Shown here piece after piece: positions 17,961-26,566 of a stretch of 64,000 nt of DNA. Within the stretch, counting starts at the first letter, position 1. Every line of letters starts with the position of its first letter. Source of the DNA: Zeaxanthinibacter enoshimensis. Lineage in GTDB: Bacteria > Bacteroidota > Bacteroidia > Flavobacteriales > Flavobacteriaceae. Below the pieces are notes generated by a model that searched no databases, was not told the DNA's origin, and saw nothing but the letters and a program-made list of their open reading frames with translations. Where the stretch lies: the NCBI RefSeq assembly GCF_004362865.1, contig NZ_SNYI01000002.1:1169727-1233726 (forward strand), given 5' to 3'. The position numbers and the translations under genes are program-made.

Positions 17961-18674
17961 CTAGCTATCCGCTGTCTTTTCAACAAGTCGGAAACCTTCT
18001 CCATGTATATTCAGGATTTCTACGGTATCATCGCGTTTCAGGTATTTACGGAGTTTCGCGATGTAGACATCCATACTCCTGGATGTAAAATAGTTATCGT
18101 CTCTCCATATTTTGGTTAAGGCCAGTTCCCTGGGCATCAGGTCATTCTTATGCAATGCGAGGAGCCTGAGCAGTTCGTTCTCTTTTGGAGAAAGCTTGAT
18201 AGCCTCTTCCTCTTTGTATTTCAGGAATCTCAGTTTGGAATTCAGATGAAAATTACCAATTTCAAATTCAAATTGATTACTATCTACCAGTGTGTTAGAT
18301 GCTTTCCTCTGAAGTATTGCTTTAAGTTTCATCAGCAGTACCTCAGAATCAAAAGGTTTATTCAGGTAGTCGTCTGCTCCTGCCTTATAACCTTTTAACA
18401 CATCCTCTTTCATGGTTTTTGCGGTAAGGAATATGATCGGTACATTCTCATTCTTTTCCCGAATCTCCTTAGCCAGCGTGAAACCATCTTTATAGGGCAT
18501 CATTACGTCCAGGATACAGACGTCAAAATTATCTTTCTTGAATTTTTCAAAACCCTCCATCCCGTTCTTCGCCAGGGTGACGTCAAATTCGTTCATAGAG
18601 AGGTAATCCTTGAGTACGATTCCAAAATTGGGATCGTCTTCAACTAGTAATATCTTCTTTTCTGCTGTTTCCAT
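17961..18674 (-). CDS. rprY: OmpR-family response regulator, RprY type
   Basis: 237 aa. The receiver domain covers residues 1-122 with acidic pocket Glu12-Asp13-Asp14, phospho-acceptor Asp56 in ILDVMMP, and the conserved Lys in FLTAKT. The winged-helix DNA-binding domain covers residues 135-232 and ends with the ARKYLKRDDTVEILNIHGEGFRLV type of hairpin. It starts 6 bp after the sensor kinase stop, so the pair is one operon. RprXY is the widespread Bacteroidota pair first known from Bacteroides; the sensed signal is not settled. Direct repeats upstream of rprX may be its own binding site. Confidence 0.93.
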   Translation of the reverse strand: METAEKKILLVEDDPNFGIVLKDYLSMNEFDVTLAKNGMEGFEKFKKDNFDVCILDVMMPYKDGFTLAKEIREKNENVPIIFLTAKTMKEDVLKGYKAGADDYLNKPFDSEVLLMKLKAILQRKASNTLVDSNQFEFEIGNFHLNSKLRFLKYKEEEAIKLSPKENELLRLLALHKNDLMPRELALTKIWRDDNYFTSRSMDVYIAKLRKYLKRDDTVEILNIHGEGFRLVEKTADS

Positions 18675-18680
18675 AGAATT

Positions 18681-20261
18681 CTAAATTAAAGGCAGTTTAA
18701 TGTAGAAAGTGCTTCCTTTTCCTTTCTCACTTTCAGCATATACTTCGCCTTGATGGTCATCAATTATTTTTTTCACATAGGCCAGTCCAAGCCCGTGTCC
18801 TTTTACATTATGTATGTCCCCGGTATGTTCCCTGTAGAACTTCTCGAAAACCTTTTTCAAAACTGCTTTGCTCATCCCGGCCCCCTGATCCTGGACCTTG
18901 ATGATAATATAATTGTTAGCCACTTCGGTATACACATCAATCTTGGGCGCTTCTGGCGAATACTTCACCGCGTTGTCCAAAATATTGACGATCACATTCT
19001 CAAAGTGCATATCGTTAGCCAGCACCTCGGACCTTTCAGCATCCAGGTGTGTATTAACATATCCCCCGCGATCAGCGACGATGAGGTCTACGTGTGCGAT
19101 GGCATCCTCAATGATCTGATGGGCATCCACGCGGTCTTTACTGATATCCAGCTGGTTCTTTTCCAGCTTTGAGATCCGCAGTACATTCTCAACCTGTGCA
19201 TGCATTCTTTTATTTTCATCACGGATCATCTGCAGGTACCTGTTCACCTTTTCGTGGTCAGCGATGATCTTTGGATTCTTTATGGCTTCAACCGCCAGGT
19301 TGATCGTAGCGATAGGCGTTTTGAATTCGTGGGTCATATTATTGATGAAATCCGATTTGATCTCGGAGATCTGCTTTTGACGGATGAGCTGGTAGATAGC
19401 ACCTGCATAAGCCACAACGATGATCAGGGTAAACAAGAGCGACAGGATCGCCATCCCGATCACAGATTGCAGCAGGAACTTTTTCTGTTTGGGAAAGGTC
19501 AGCATCAGGCTGAAATTACTTTCACCCTCACTGTTCTTAAATAAAGGCGCCTTATAGATATTATCCTTGCTGAACTGGAATCCCCTGGAGCGTACCTTGG
19601 TTGGCAGTCCCCTGCTGTAAACCCCGTATTCATATTCGATATCAATACCCCGGTTACGAAGTTCATTCTCCAGCATCAGCTCGATCTCCTGGCGGCTTAC
19701 CCTTTTATGGATGGCCACCCGCTCTGCATATTCGCGGTACACATCGTCAAAAATAGCCTTGTCTATAGAAGACATCCCGCCGATCTTCTCGAGCTTCTGG
19801 ATGGGGTTCAACTTATAGCTTTTACCATCTAGGCCGTATTCTTCCCGGAAAACAGCTTTGGTGCGTTTGCTGGTGTAATTTTTTATGGTGGTTGTATCAG
19901 ATCCTGTACCACTGTCAAAGAACGTGGAAGCTATATTGTAATCTTCCTCCAGGATACCGTGAGAATAGAACAGTATCTCGTTGGAATTTAAGTCTCTATC
20001 GATGAAAAATATATTGCTGAGCTGCGACCCTTTAAGCTCCCCGATACTATCCTTAAGATTCAGGAAACGGTCGGAATACTCCTTCATTTCCCTGTTTTCG
20101 ATCTTATCGGTAACCTTGATAAGGACTTCGGAGATCGTGTTGGTAAATTGCTCTTCTTTATCCTCTACCGAACTTTTGATCCAATAAAGCTGGACAGAAA
20201 TAATTCCAACCAGGGACAGACTCATCAATATGACAAGAAGAACAAATAATCGCTTATTCAT
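18681..20261 (-). CDS. rprX: sensor histidine kinase, RprX type
   Basis: 526 aa inner-membrane kinase. TM1 is residues 5-27, a large periplasmic sensor runs 28-262, TM2 is 265-290. The HisKA dimerisation helix carries phospho-accepting His311 in NNMTHEFKTPIATINLA. The ATPase domain has the N box NVIVNILDNAVKYS, the G1 box VQDQGAGMS and the G2 box GHGLGLAYVKKI, so it looks fully active. There is no HAMP or PAS domain between TM2 and HisKA. It is cotranscribed with rprY. The 82-bp gap to the upstream coaE gene holds TTAAC-type repeats. Confidence 0.93.
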   Translation of the reverse strand: MNKRLFVLLVILMSLSLVGIISVQLYWIKSSVEDKEEQFTNTISEVLIKVTDKIENREMKEYSDRFLNLKDSIGELKGSQLSNIFFIDRDLNSNEILFYSHGILEEDYNIASTFFDSGTGSDTTTIKNYTSKRTKAVFREEYGLDGKSYKLNPIQKLEKIGGMSSIDKAIFDDVYREYAERVAIHKRVSRQEIELMLENELRNRGIDIEYEYGVYSRGLPTKVRSRGFQFSKDNIYKAPLFKNSEGESNFSLMLTFPKQKKFLLQSVIGMAILSLLFTLIIVVAYAGAIYQLIRQKQISEIKSDFINNMTHEFKTPIATINLAVEAIKNPKIIADHEKVNRYLQMIRDENKRMHAQVENVLRISKLEKNQLDISKDRVDAHQIIEDAIAHVDLIVADRGGYVNTHLDAERSEVLANDMHFENVIVNILDNAVKYSPEAPKIDVYTEVANNYIIIKVQDQGAGMSKAVLKKVFEKFYREHTGDIHNVKGHGLGLAYVKKIIDDHQGEVYAESEKGKGSTFYIKLPLI

Positions 20262-20280
20262 CTAGGGTAAAATTAAAAAT

Positions 20281-20330
20281 TTAACATTTAGGGAATTGCC
20301 TGTTTAACCTAACCTTAACAAAAATGTTAA
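20281..20330 (-). promoter_or_regulatory. phased TTAAC repeats upstream of rprX, possible RprY box
   Basis: On the plus strand TTAACA (20281), TTAACC (20304) and TTAACA (20315) are direct repeats, followed by inverted GTTAA (20326). The 20304/20315 pair has an 11-bp period. In the rprX direction the core reads TGTTAAGGTTAGGTTAA. OmpR/PhoP-type regulators bind such repeats. Confidence 0.45.
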
Positions 20331-20343
20331 AATTCGGCCTCCC

Positions 20344-20928
20344 CTAATTTTCAAGGAGTTTCCTGTGAATTTCCAAGACTTTCCGGCGGGTAGTTTCCAG
20401 CTCGTTATTCTCAATGACGAAATCGGCAAAAGGAATTTTTTCTGCATCAGACCATTGGTTCTTCATCCGCTCCAGTATCTCTTCCTGCTTACTGCCATCT
20501 CGTTTCAATAATCGTTCCAACTTGGTATCTATCGGGGCCGTGACCAGTATTATAGCATAAAAGTCTTTATAACTGCCATTCTCGATAAGAATGGCGGCCT
20601 CCTGTAAAACATAGGGCACATTCTGCTGGGCCCGGGCCCACATCCCGGCATCTTTCCGCACCGCCGGGTGTACCAGCTGGTTGAGCTTTTCCAGCAAATC
20701 CCGGTCGTTGAATACCTTTTGGGAGATATATGACCTGTTTAACTTTGATCCTGCATAGGCCTGCGGCCCTAACAGATCTATAACGGCAGCTCTTAATTCA
20801 GCCGATTCCGTCATCAGTTCTTTCGCCCTGAGATCAGAATTATATACCGGGACACCAAGATCACGGAACATGGATGCCACGGTCGATTTACCACTTCCTA
20901 TACCCCCTGTGAGTCCTATGATCCTCAT
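20344..20928 (-). CDS. coaE: dephospho-CoA kinase
   Basis: Last step of coenzyme A synthesis: phosphorylates the ribose 3'-OH of dephospho-CoA. 194 aa. P-loop GLTGGIGSGKST at residues 4-15, then VPVYNSDLRAKELM (substrate-binding Asp), LVHPAVRKD and the lid segment RLLKRDGSKQEEILERMKNQW. It overlaps the upstream ybbR gene by 4 bp. coaBC of the same pathway is also in this window (26.5-27.7 kb) but in another operon. Confidence 0.96.
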   Translation of the reverse strand: MRIIGLTGGIGSGKSTVASMFRDLGVPVYNSDLRAKELMTESAELRAAVIDLLGPQAYAGSKLNRSYISQKVFNDRDLLEKLNQLVHPAVRKDAGMWARAQQNVPYVLQEAAILIENGSYKDFYAIILVTAPIDTKLERLLKRDGSKQEEILERMKNQWSDAEKIPFADFVIENNELETTRRKVLEIHRKLLEN

Positions 20929-21875
20929 TGCCGCTTAAGTATAAATTCTACCTCCCTGTCCTCTATTTCCACCGAATGGAGATCGGAGGGTTTTTTACGC
21001 AGGGAGACCGACAGGAAGTTTTCATTTTCCCTCGGGGCGCTGAAATCGGCGATTAACCGGAAATCATTAGGAGACAACGACTTTAGCCTTTCCACATCTG
21101 CCTTTATTAACAGCGGTAAGTTTGGCGGAAAAGTTTTGATCTCTGTTCCTTCGGGCAGGTTTTGTACTTCCACAGGAACTTCCAGGATCAGTTCCGAAAA
21201 ACGGAACACTTTAGCACTTACTTGCACCTTTTCCCTGTCCAGGCGGGTATTCCTTAGTCCATCAGGCATTTTAAGGGCTACCTCCTCCGTAAAATCTTCA
21301 GTGATATCTGTAAGCTTCTTCTTCCGGGTATAGATATGTTTTATGGTATCTATTTCATTGATCGGTCCCCTGATCATCACGGTATCCGGATCTATGACCG
21401 GGATGCTGTCCATCATGTGGTTCTTCCCGAGGCTGATACTTAGTCTGGAGACCACCGGCAGCGGCTTCTCAGATATTTCATTAAAATCAAGGTAAATATT
21501 TTCCCGGTCCATTCCCCGGATCTCCATGGATGCAGGAAGTTGTTTTTCTACCTGTTCGCGGTAAACAGCTGCAGGTATAAGGAAGCGATTACCGTCATGG
21601 GTAAGCTCTGTAAGATCTATAGCGACCTTGTGTTTATTGAAGTTAAACCCCAGGAACTGGAAGCCAGTTGCCTCCAGTCGGACTCCAACCTCCTGTTTAG
21701 AGGCCCCGGCCAGGATAAGACTGTCCGGCACATTGATATACTCCAGTTCAAAGGTTGCCTGGTCCGTATGGGTATCAGATAGTTTACTGATCAGCCATGC
21801 CATGAAAGATGCCAGCAGGAATAACAGGAAGGTATTTACCTTTCTCCTCGGGAAACGATTCTCTGTCTGGTTCAT
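20925..21875 (-). CDS. YbbR-like domain protein
   Basis: 316 aa with one N-terminal transmembrane helix (about residues 13-30) and an extracytoplasmic part made of YbbR-like beta domains (segments such as IYLDFNEISEKPLPVVSRLSISLGKNHMMDSIPVIDPDTVMIRGP). In Firmicutes the related CdaR controls the diadenylate cyclase CdaA, but no cyclase gene adjoins this one, so that role is not implied. The gene overlaps its neighbours by 4 bp on each side (coaE, glycosyltransferase), a tight operon common in Flavobacteriia. Confidence 0.88.
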   Translation of the reverse strand: MNQTENRFPRRKVNTFLLFLLASFMAWLISKLSDTHTDQATFELEYINVPDSLILAGASKQEVGVRLEATGFQFLGFNFNKHKVAIDLTELTHDGNRFLIPAAVYREQVEKQLPASMEIRGMDRENIYLDFNEISEKPLPVVSRLSISLGKNHMMDSIPVIDPDTVMIRGPINEIDTIKHIYTRKKKLTDITEDFTEEVALKMPDGLRNTRLDREKVQVSAKVFRFSELILEVPVEVQNLPEGTEIKTFPPNLPLLIKADVERLKSLSPNDFRLIADFSAPRENENFLSVSLRKKPSDLHSVEIEDREVEFILKRQ

Positions 21876-22900
21876 GTATCTGTGGTTCTTTGAAAAAACA
21901 AATGCGGAAATAATGCTTCTGGTTGCTTTCTGCTAAAATTAACCAAGATAGTTGACTTCAGAAAACCATATCCGTATCCAATGAATTGAATAAATACCGC
22001 GATAACTCCCAGCAAAGCCACCTGCAGACTTTTGGTTCGGAAATAAGCATCTGCGGTCAGCAGAATGATATAACCTCCGTACAGACCGGGGAGTACCCAT
22101 CTTAATGGTCCGGGAAAAATTAAAGCAAGGATGATCGCTGCAATCAGACCCAATAAGAACAGGCTGGGAAACCAGTAGGTAATTCTCCTGGTATGAGGAT
22201 GCCAGGAACTGAGAATGGGGCGTACCATCCCAAATTTCCTGATCTGTTGGTGAAATTTGCTGAAATCCACCCTGCGTTTATGAAACACGTAAGCTCCCGG
22301 TAACAGACCGGTTCTGAAGCCCATTTGCTTTAAGCGGATACTCAGGTCCGGATCTTCTCCGGGATGAATGTTCCCAAACCCCCCGGTCGCTTCAAAAGCT
22401 TTTTTAGAGAGCCCCATATTGAAGCTCCTGGGTTCAAATTTATCCTTTGCGGCCCCTTTTCCACGAATACCGCCGGTGGTAAGGATAGAGGTCATTGCAT
22501 AATTGATGGCTTTCTGCACCGGGCTGAAAGAAGGATGAGCAGTATCCGGACCTCCGAAACAATCCAGGAATTCTTTTTCCAGGCTGTCATCAACCACCTG
22601 CAGGTATTCCCGCGGTAATAAGCAATCTGAATCCAGGATGATAAAATAATTCCCGGAAGCCACCCTCATTCCGAAATTCCGGGAATCCCCGGGCCCCGTA
22701 TTCTTCTTATAAAAATATTGTATGTTGAGTTTATCTTTAAAATCCCTGATCACTGACTCCGAGGTTTCCGAGGATCCGTCCTCTACCACCACCACTTCGA
22801 AAGCCAGATCACCCTCAAGAGCGCTCATGCTCTGGAGCAGCTCGCTCAGCTCCCCGGGCCGGTTATATACCGGGACAATAAAGGAATATCTCAGCTCCAT
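21872..22900 (-). CDS. family 2 glycosyltransferase with C-terminal membrane segments
   Basis: 342 aa. The GT-A nucleotide-sugar fold begins SFIVPVYNRPGELSELLQSM, with VVVEDGSS and the metal-binding DSD in FIILDSDCLLP near residue 95, then GGFGNIHPGEDPDLSIRLKQMGF as acceptor-side motif. Hydrophobic segments at about residues 245-265, 268-285 and 295-315 anchor it to the inner membrane. The product is unknown: a lipid-linked sugar, exopolysaccharide or glycolipid are possible. It is first in the operon with ybbR and coaE. Confidence 0.92.
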   Translation of the reverse strand: MELRYSFIVPVYNRPGELSELLQSMSALEGDLAFEVVVVEDGSSETSESVIRDFKDKLNIQYFYKKNTGPGDSRNFGMRVASGNYFIILDSDCLLPREYLQVVDDSLEKEFLDCFGGPDTAHPSFSPVQKAINYAMTSILTTGGIRGKGAAKDKFEPRSFNMGLSKKAFEATGGFGNIHPGEDPDLSIRLKQMGFRTGLLPGAYVFHKRRVDFSKFHQQIRKFGMVRPILSSWHPHTRRITYWFPSLFLLGLIAAIILALIFPGPLRWVLPGLYGGYIILLTADAYFRTKSLQVALLGVIAVFIQFIGYGYGFLKSTILVNFSRKQPEALFPHLFFQRTTDT

Positions 22901-22921
22901 ACAATAGGTGTTTAAACAGAA

Positions 22922-22950
22922 AAGCCATCCACTGCTGGGATGGCTTAACT
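22922..22950 (-). terminator. fabI intrinsic terminator
   Basis: AAGCCATCC / GGATGGCTT with a seven-base loop lies 19 bp after the fabI stop; on the minus strand the hairpin is followed by TTTTCTGTTT. It separates fabI from the glycosyltransferase operon. Confidence 0.75.
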
Positions 22951-22964
22951 GTTTTTGAACTTTT

Positions 22965-23777
22965 TTATTTTGAGAATGCTTCCATAACCTCCTGGCTCAC
23001 ACCCATGTTAGAGAATCCTCCGTCATGGAACAGGTTCTGCATTGTCACCTTCCTGGTCAGGTCGGAAAACAGGGAAATGGTATAGTCTGCGCATTCCTGG
23101 GCAGTGGCATTGCCAAGGGGAGACATTTTCTCCGCATAACTGATAAACCCGTCAAAACCTTTCACCCCCTGCCCTGCTGTTGTAGGTGTCGGAGATTGAG
23201 AGATTGTATTTACCCGAACTTTCTTGTCTTTCCCGAAGAAATATCCAAAGCTACGGGCTACAGATTCCAGGTAAGCCTTATTATCGGCCATATCGTTGTA
23301 ATCAGGGAAGGTTCTCTGGGCTGCCATATAGGTCAGTGCCACGATACTACCCCACTCGTTCATGGCGTCGTTCTTGTATAAGGTCTGTAAGACCTTGTGG
23401 AAGGAAAGAGCTGATACATCCCATCCCTTGGTCGTGAAATCGTAGTTCTCATCGGTATAGTGACGTCCTTTCCGAACATTGACTGACATCCCGATCGAGT
23501 GCAGTACAAAGTCGAGCTTCCCACCAAGCACTTCAGTGGCTTTAGTAACCAGTTCATTAAGGTCTTCTTCACTTGTGGCGTCTGCCGGAATGATCTCTGA
23601 TCCTGTCTTTTCGGCAAGTTCCTTTATCTTTCCCATACGCATAGCGATAGGTGCGTTGGTAAGGACGAAAGTACCTCCTTCTTCATGAACGCGTTCCGCG
23701 GTTTTCCAGGCGATAGAATTCTCATCCAGGGCGCCAAAAATTATCCCTCTTTTTCCCTTTAGTAAGTCGTTGGCCAT
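22965..23777 (-). CDS. fabI: enoyl-[acyl-carrier-protein] reductase FabI
   Basis: NADH-dependent last reduction of the fatty-acid elongation cycle. 270 aa. The altered nucleotide-binding motif IIFGALDENSIAWKTAERVHEEG near the N terminus is typical of FabI rather than classical SDRs. The catalytic Tyr-x6-Lys is in FPDYNDMADNKAYLESVARSFG, the substrate Tyr in LTYMAAQR. The flexible loop after ISQSPTPTTAGQGVKGFD is canonical. Monocistronic, with its own promoter and terminator. Confidence 0.97.
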   Translation of the reverse strand: MANDLLKGKRGIIFGALDENSIAWKTAERVHEEGGTFVLTNAPIAMRMGKIKELAEKTGSEIIPADATSEEDLNELVTKATEVLGGKLDFVLHSIGMSVNVRKGRHYTDENYDFTTKGWDVSALSFHKVLQTLYKNDAMNEWGSIVALTYMAAQRTFPDYNDMADNKAYLESVARSFGYFFGKDKKVRVNTISQSPTPTTAGQGVKGFDGFISYAEKMSPLGNATAQECADYTISLFSDLTRKVTMQNLFHDGGFSNMGVSQEVMEAFSK

Positions 23778-23807
23778 ATTAAAATGTCTTTGATATCGTT
23801 AGTTGGT

Positions 23808-23815
23808 CAAAGATA
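23808..23815 (-). promoter_or_regulatory. fabI promoter -7 element
   Basis: On the minus strand TATCTTTG fits TAnnTTTG and lies 31 bp before the fabI ATG. The -33 region is not convincing. Confidence 0.5.
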
Positions 23816-23884
23816 TCCAAAAAAGATAAATAGGCCCGCATATTAGCGCGAATTACGCCTGGAGTTGTAACGAGATAAATTTAG

Positions 23885-23908
23885 GTAATGGAGGGGGTGG
23901 AATTACCG
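23885..23908 (-). terminator. possible recN terminator hairpin
   Basis: GGTAAT and ATTACC flank a twelve-base spacer about 35 bp past the recN stop. The T tract behind it on the minus strand is weak (TAAATTTAT), so this is only a possible terminator. Confidence 0.35.
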
Positions 23909-23941
23909 CCGTCTCAGGGCACTATACGAGATATCAAAGCA

Positions 23942-25594
23942 TTAATTCAGCAATTGGCGGGCGTGGGCGACGGCAGAATCTGACACATCGTTCCCCCCGA
24001 GCATCTGGGCAAGTTCAAGGATTCGTTCTTCCGTGTCCAGCGCTTTCATCTTGGTATGGGTTACCCCATCTTCATCAATCTTGTAAACCTTGAAATGCTG
24101 GTCCCCTTTGGATGCCACCTGGGGTAAGTGCGTGATGGTGAATATCTGCATGGACTTACTCATTCCCATCATGATATCCCCCATCCTGCTGGAGATCTCC
24201 CCGGAAACCCCGGTATCTATCTCGTCAAACATCATGGTTGGCAGGGGTTCATATTCGGCCAGTATGGATTTGATGGTCAGCATGATCCTGGAAAGTTCTC
24301 CCCCGGAAGCAATTTTCTTCAGGTCTCCGTAGCCCGTACCTTTATTGGCAGAGAAAAGTAAGGAAAGGGTTTCCTTACCGCTCGACTTATATTCCCGGCT
24401 AGGCACGAGCTCCAGTTTAAAACTGGCATTGGGCATCCCCAGCGGGTGCAGTCTTTTTTCCATCCGCTCAGCAAATTCGGGTAATACCTTCAATCGCCTG
24501 CTGTGCAATTCATCACTCAGGGAATCCAGCGATAACACCAGGGCAGATAACTCCTTTTCCCTGGAATTGATCTTCTCTTCCAGGTCTTCTGAAGAAGACA
24601 CCTTCTTCTCCAGCTCTTCCCGTATAGCGAGCAGGTCATCGATCCCTGTTACGCCATGTTTCTTTTGGAGGTCGTATAATGTTCTCAGCTGGTTTCCCAC
24701 CAATTCCAGTTGCCGGGGATCGGATTCCACAGATCGCTCCAGCGCACTGAACTCATCCGCAATATCATCTGCCTCGATGATAAGCGCTTGTATACGTTCG
24801 TTCAGGCTTTGGTATTTTGGGCCGAATCCCGTCAGTTTCTGGGAAGCATTGCGCAATTCGCGGAGAAGGGTCAGCACCCCCACCTGCTCATCATTCAGCA
24901 GCTGGTCCCCTGCCCCAAGCTGTTCCATGATTACCTCCACGTTATTCAGGGCTTCGTATTCAGATTCCAGTTCCTCCTGTATCCCGGGCTCTAAGCGCGC
25001 TTCGCGTAACTCCTGCAGGAGAAAACCGTTATAGTCCTGCTCTTTCAGCGCTGCCTGTTGTTGTTCCTTCAGGTCTTCAAGCTCGGCCTGTAGTTTCCGG
25101 AATCGTTTCAGCTTATCGCTGTAAGCCGACAATAATTTACGGTTATCAGCAATGGCATCGATCACCTTCAACTGGAAGTCCTGCTCTGTTAACTGCAGTG
25201 TCTGGTGTTGCGAATGGATGTCGATCAGACGACGTCCCAGCTGTGTCAGGATATCCAGTGTCACGGGCACATCGTTGACAAATGCTCTGGATTTCCCGCT
25301 CGGTAGGATCTCACGGCGGATAATGGTATGCAGTTCGTAATCCAGGTCCAGTTTCTCAAACAAGGGCTGCAGTTCAAAACTACCTACCTCGAATCCTGCC
25401 TCGATGATACACTTACGTTCAGTATCGCGCAGCGAAGACAGATCGGCGCGTTTTCCCAGGACCATGGAAAGTCCATCCAGCAGAATTGATTTCCCCGCCC
25501 CGGTTTCCCCGGTTATCGTAGTGAATCCCCTGGAAAAACTGACATTCAGGTCATCGATTAAGGCAAAGTTCTTTATGGAAAGATGGGTGAGCAA
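23942..25594 (-). CDS. recN: DNA repair protein RecN
   Basis: SMC-like ATPase that gathers DNA ends in double-strand-break repair. 550 aa. Walker A TTITGETGAGKS at residues 25-36, two long coiled-coil arms (about 150-235 and 265-390), ABC signature KIASGGELSRIML and Walker B PTMMFDEIDTGVSGEISSRMG near the C terminus. The layout is head-coil-coil-head as in all RecN. It is the last gene of the operon bamD-rpoZ-coaBC-DUF4835-recN, conserved in Flavobacteriia. Confidence 0.97.
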   Translation of the reverse strand: MLTHLSIKNFALIDDLNVSFSRGFTTITGETGAGKSILLDGLSMVLGKRADLSSLRDTERKCIIEAGFEVGSFELQPLFEKLDLDYELHTIIRREILPSGKSRAFVNDVPVTLDILTQLGRRLIDIHSQHQTLQLTEQDFQLKVIDAIADNRKLLSAYSDKLKRFRKLQAELEDLKEQQQAALKEQDYNGFLLQELREARLEPGIQEELESEYEALNNVEVIMEQLGAGDQLLNDEQVGVLTLLRELRNASQKLTGFGPKYQSLNERIQALIIEADDIADEFSALERSVESDPRQLELVGNQLRTLYDLQKKHGVTGIDDLLAIREELEKKVSSSEDLEEKINSREKELSALVLSLDSLSDELHSRRLKVLPEFAERMEKRLHPLGMPNASFKLELVPSREYKSSGKETLSLLFSANKGTGYGDLKKIASGGELSRIMLTIKSILAEYEPLPTMMFDEIDTGVSGEISSRMGDIMMGMSKSMQIFTITHLPQVASKGDQHFKVYKIDEDGVTHTKMKALDTEERILELAQMLGGNDVSDSAVAHARQLLN

Positions 25595-25651
25595 TCGTCT
25601 GTATTTTTAAGACGATAAAGGTAAATGATAAAGTGATGTAAAAAAAAGGGG

Positions 25652-26566
25652 CTAATAATTAATTTCATTCCAGGTTCCCGAATAAAACGGAGCTACCCTG
25701 TTCAGTGTTTCCTTCAACTGCACAATGTCCACTTTAGGGCCATCTGAAAAGATATTCTTGATCTCCTCTGATTTGGCATCAAAGAAGGTCTGTATCAGCA
25801 GGGCATTCGGGCGGCGGCTGATCATGGTTTCGAACAACCGGAGGGTCCCCGCAACCACCTGTTTCCCCGTAGTATTGTTATCTGCCAGTACATCTAATCC
25901 TTTCCTGTGGTAATTATAGAGGGCGATACGGTATTCACGGAAAGTATTAGACATCAGGTTATCGACTAACTGGAACCTGCTCCTGTTCTCTGCCGCTGTC
26001 TGCCCCCAGCCGGAGAAACCACTTCCCTGGGCCTGGGTGACGATCTGTTGGGCTCTTTCGTAGAATTCGGTTCCGCCTTCCAGCGCAAAGGTATCGGCAT
26101 CCAGGCCCAGCATAATATAGGCATAGTACGCCACTACCCCCACCAGGTTAGATCCAAATACATTCTCGTTATAGACCAGGGGCTGGAATTCTATATATTC
26201 AAAATTGAAATCATTGTCCTTGTAATTGAATACCGGGCTCTCATACGAGGTATTGAAAACCGGCCTGGAAGACTGCAGTTGTATGTTGGCCTTAAAGCGG
26301 TTGTTCTCGTACTCCTGTACCGTGATGAACATCCTGCAATTGACCCTTTCATTCTCCTGGTAGACCTTATTGGTCCATTTGCTCTTATTAACAAAATCAC
26401 TGAGTGATCGTTCAAGGGTTCTGAAGATCTGCTGGTTGGTCTGGCTAACCTGCTCAGAATTTACGGTAACAGTGCAGTTCAACTCCTGGGCACCGATCTG
26501 CATAAAACAAAAAAGCCCTGAAATTAGAGCAACTACCTTAATTCTGAATCCTTTGGATGATTTCAT
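25652..26566 (-). CDS. porD: DUF4835 family protein (PorD-type)
   Basis: 304 aa with a signal peptide ending near residue 26 (FMQIGAQELNCTVTVNS). The mature sequence matches DUF4835, which current annotation names type IX secretion system protein PorD; I rely on that family name and have no direct functional evidence. Conserved pieces include IFRTLERSLSDFVNKSKWT, CRMFITVQEY and YAYIMLGLDADTFALEGG. It lies between coaBC (29-bp overlap) and recN (57-bp gap). Expected location is periplasm or outer membrane. Confidence 0.82.
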   Translation of the reverse strand: MKSSKGFRIKVVALISGLFCFMQIGAQELNCTVTVNSEQVSQTNQQIFRTLERSLSDFVNKSKWTNKVYQENERVNCRMFITVQEYENNRFKANIQLQSSRPVFNTSYESPVFNYKDNDFNFEYIEFQPLVYNENVFGSNLVGVVAYYAYIMLGLDADTFALEGGTEFYERAQQIVTQAQGSGFSGWGQTAAENRSRFQLVDNLMSNTFREYRIALYNYHRKGLDVLADNNTTGKQVVAGTLRLFETMISRRPNALLIQTFFDAKSEEIKNIFSDGPKVDIVQLKETLNRVAPFYSGTWNEINY

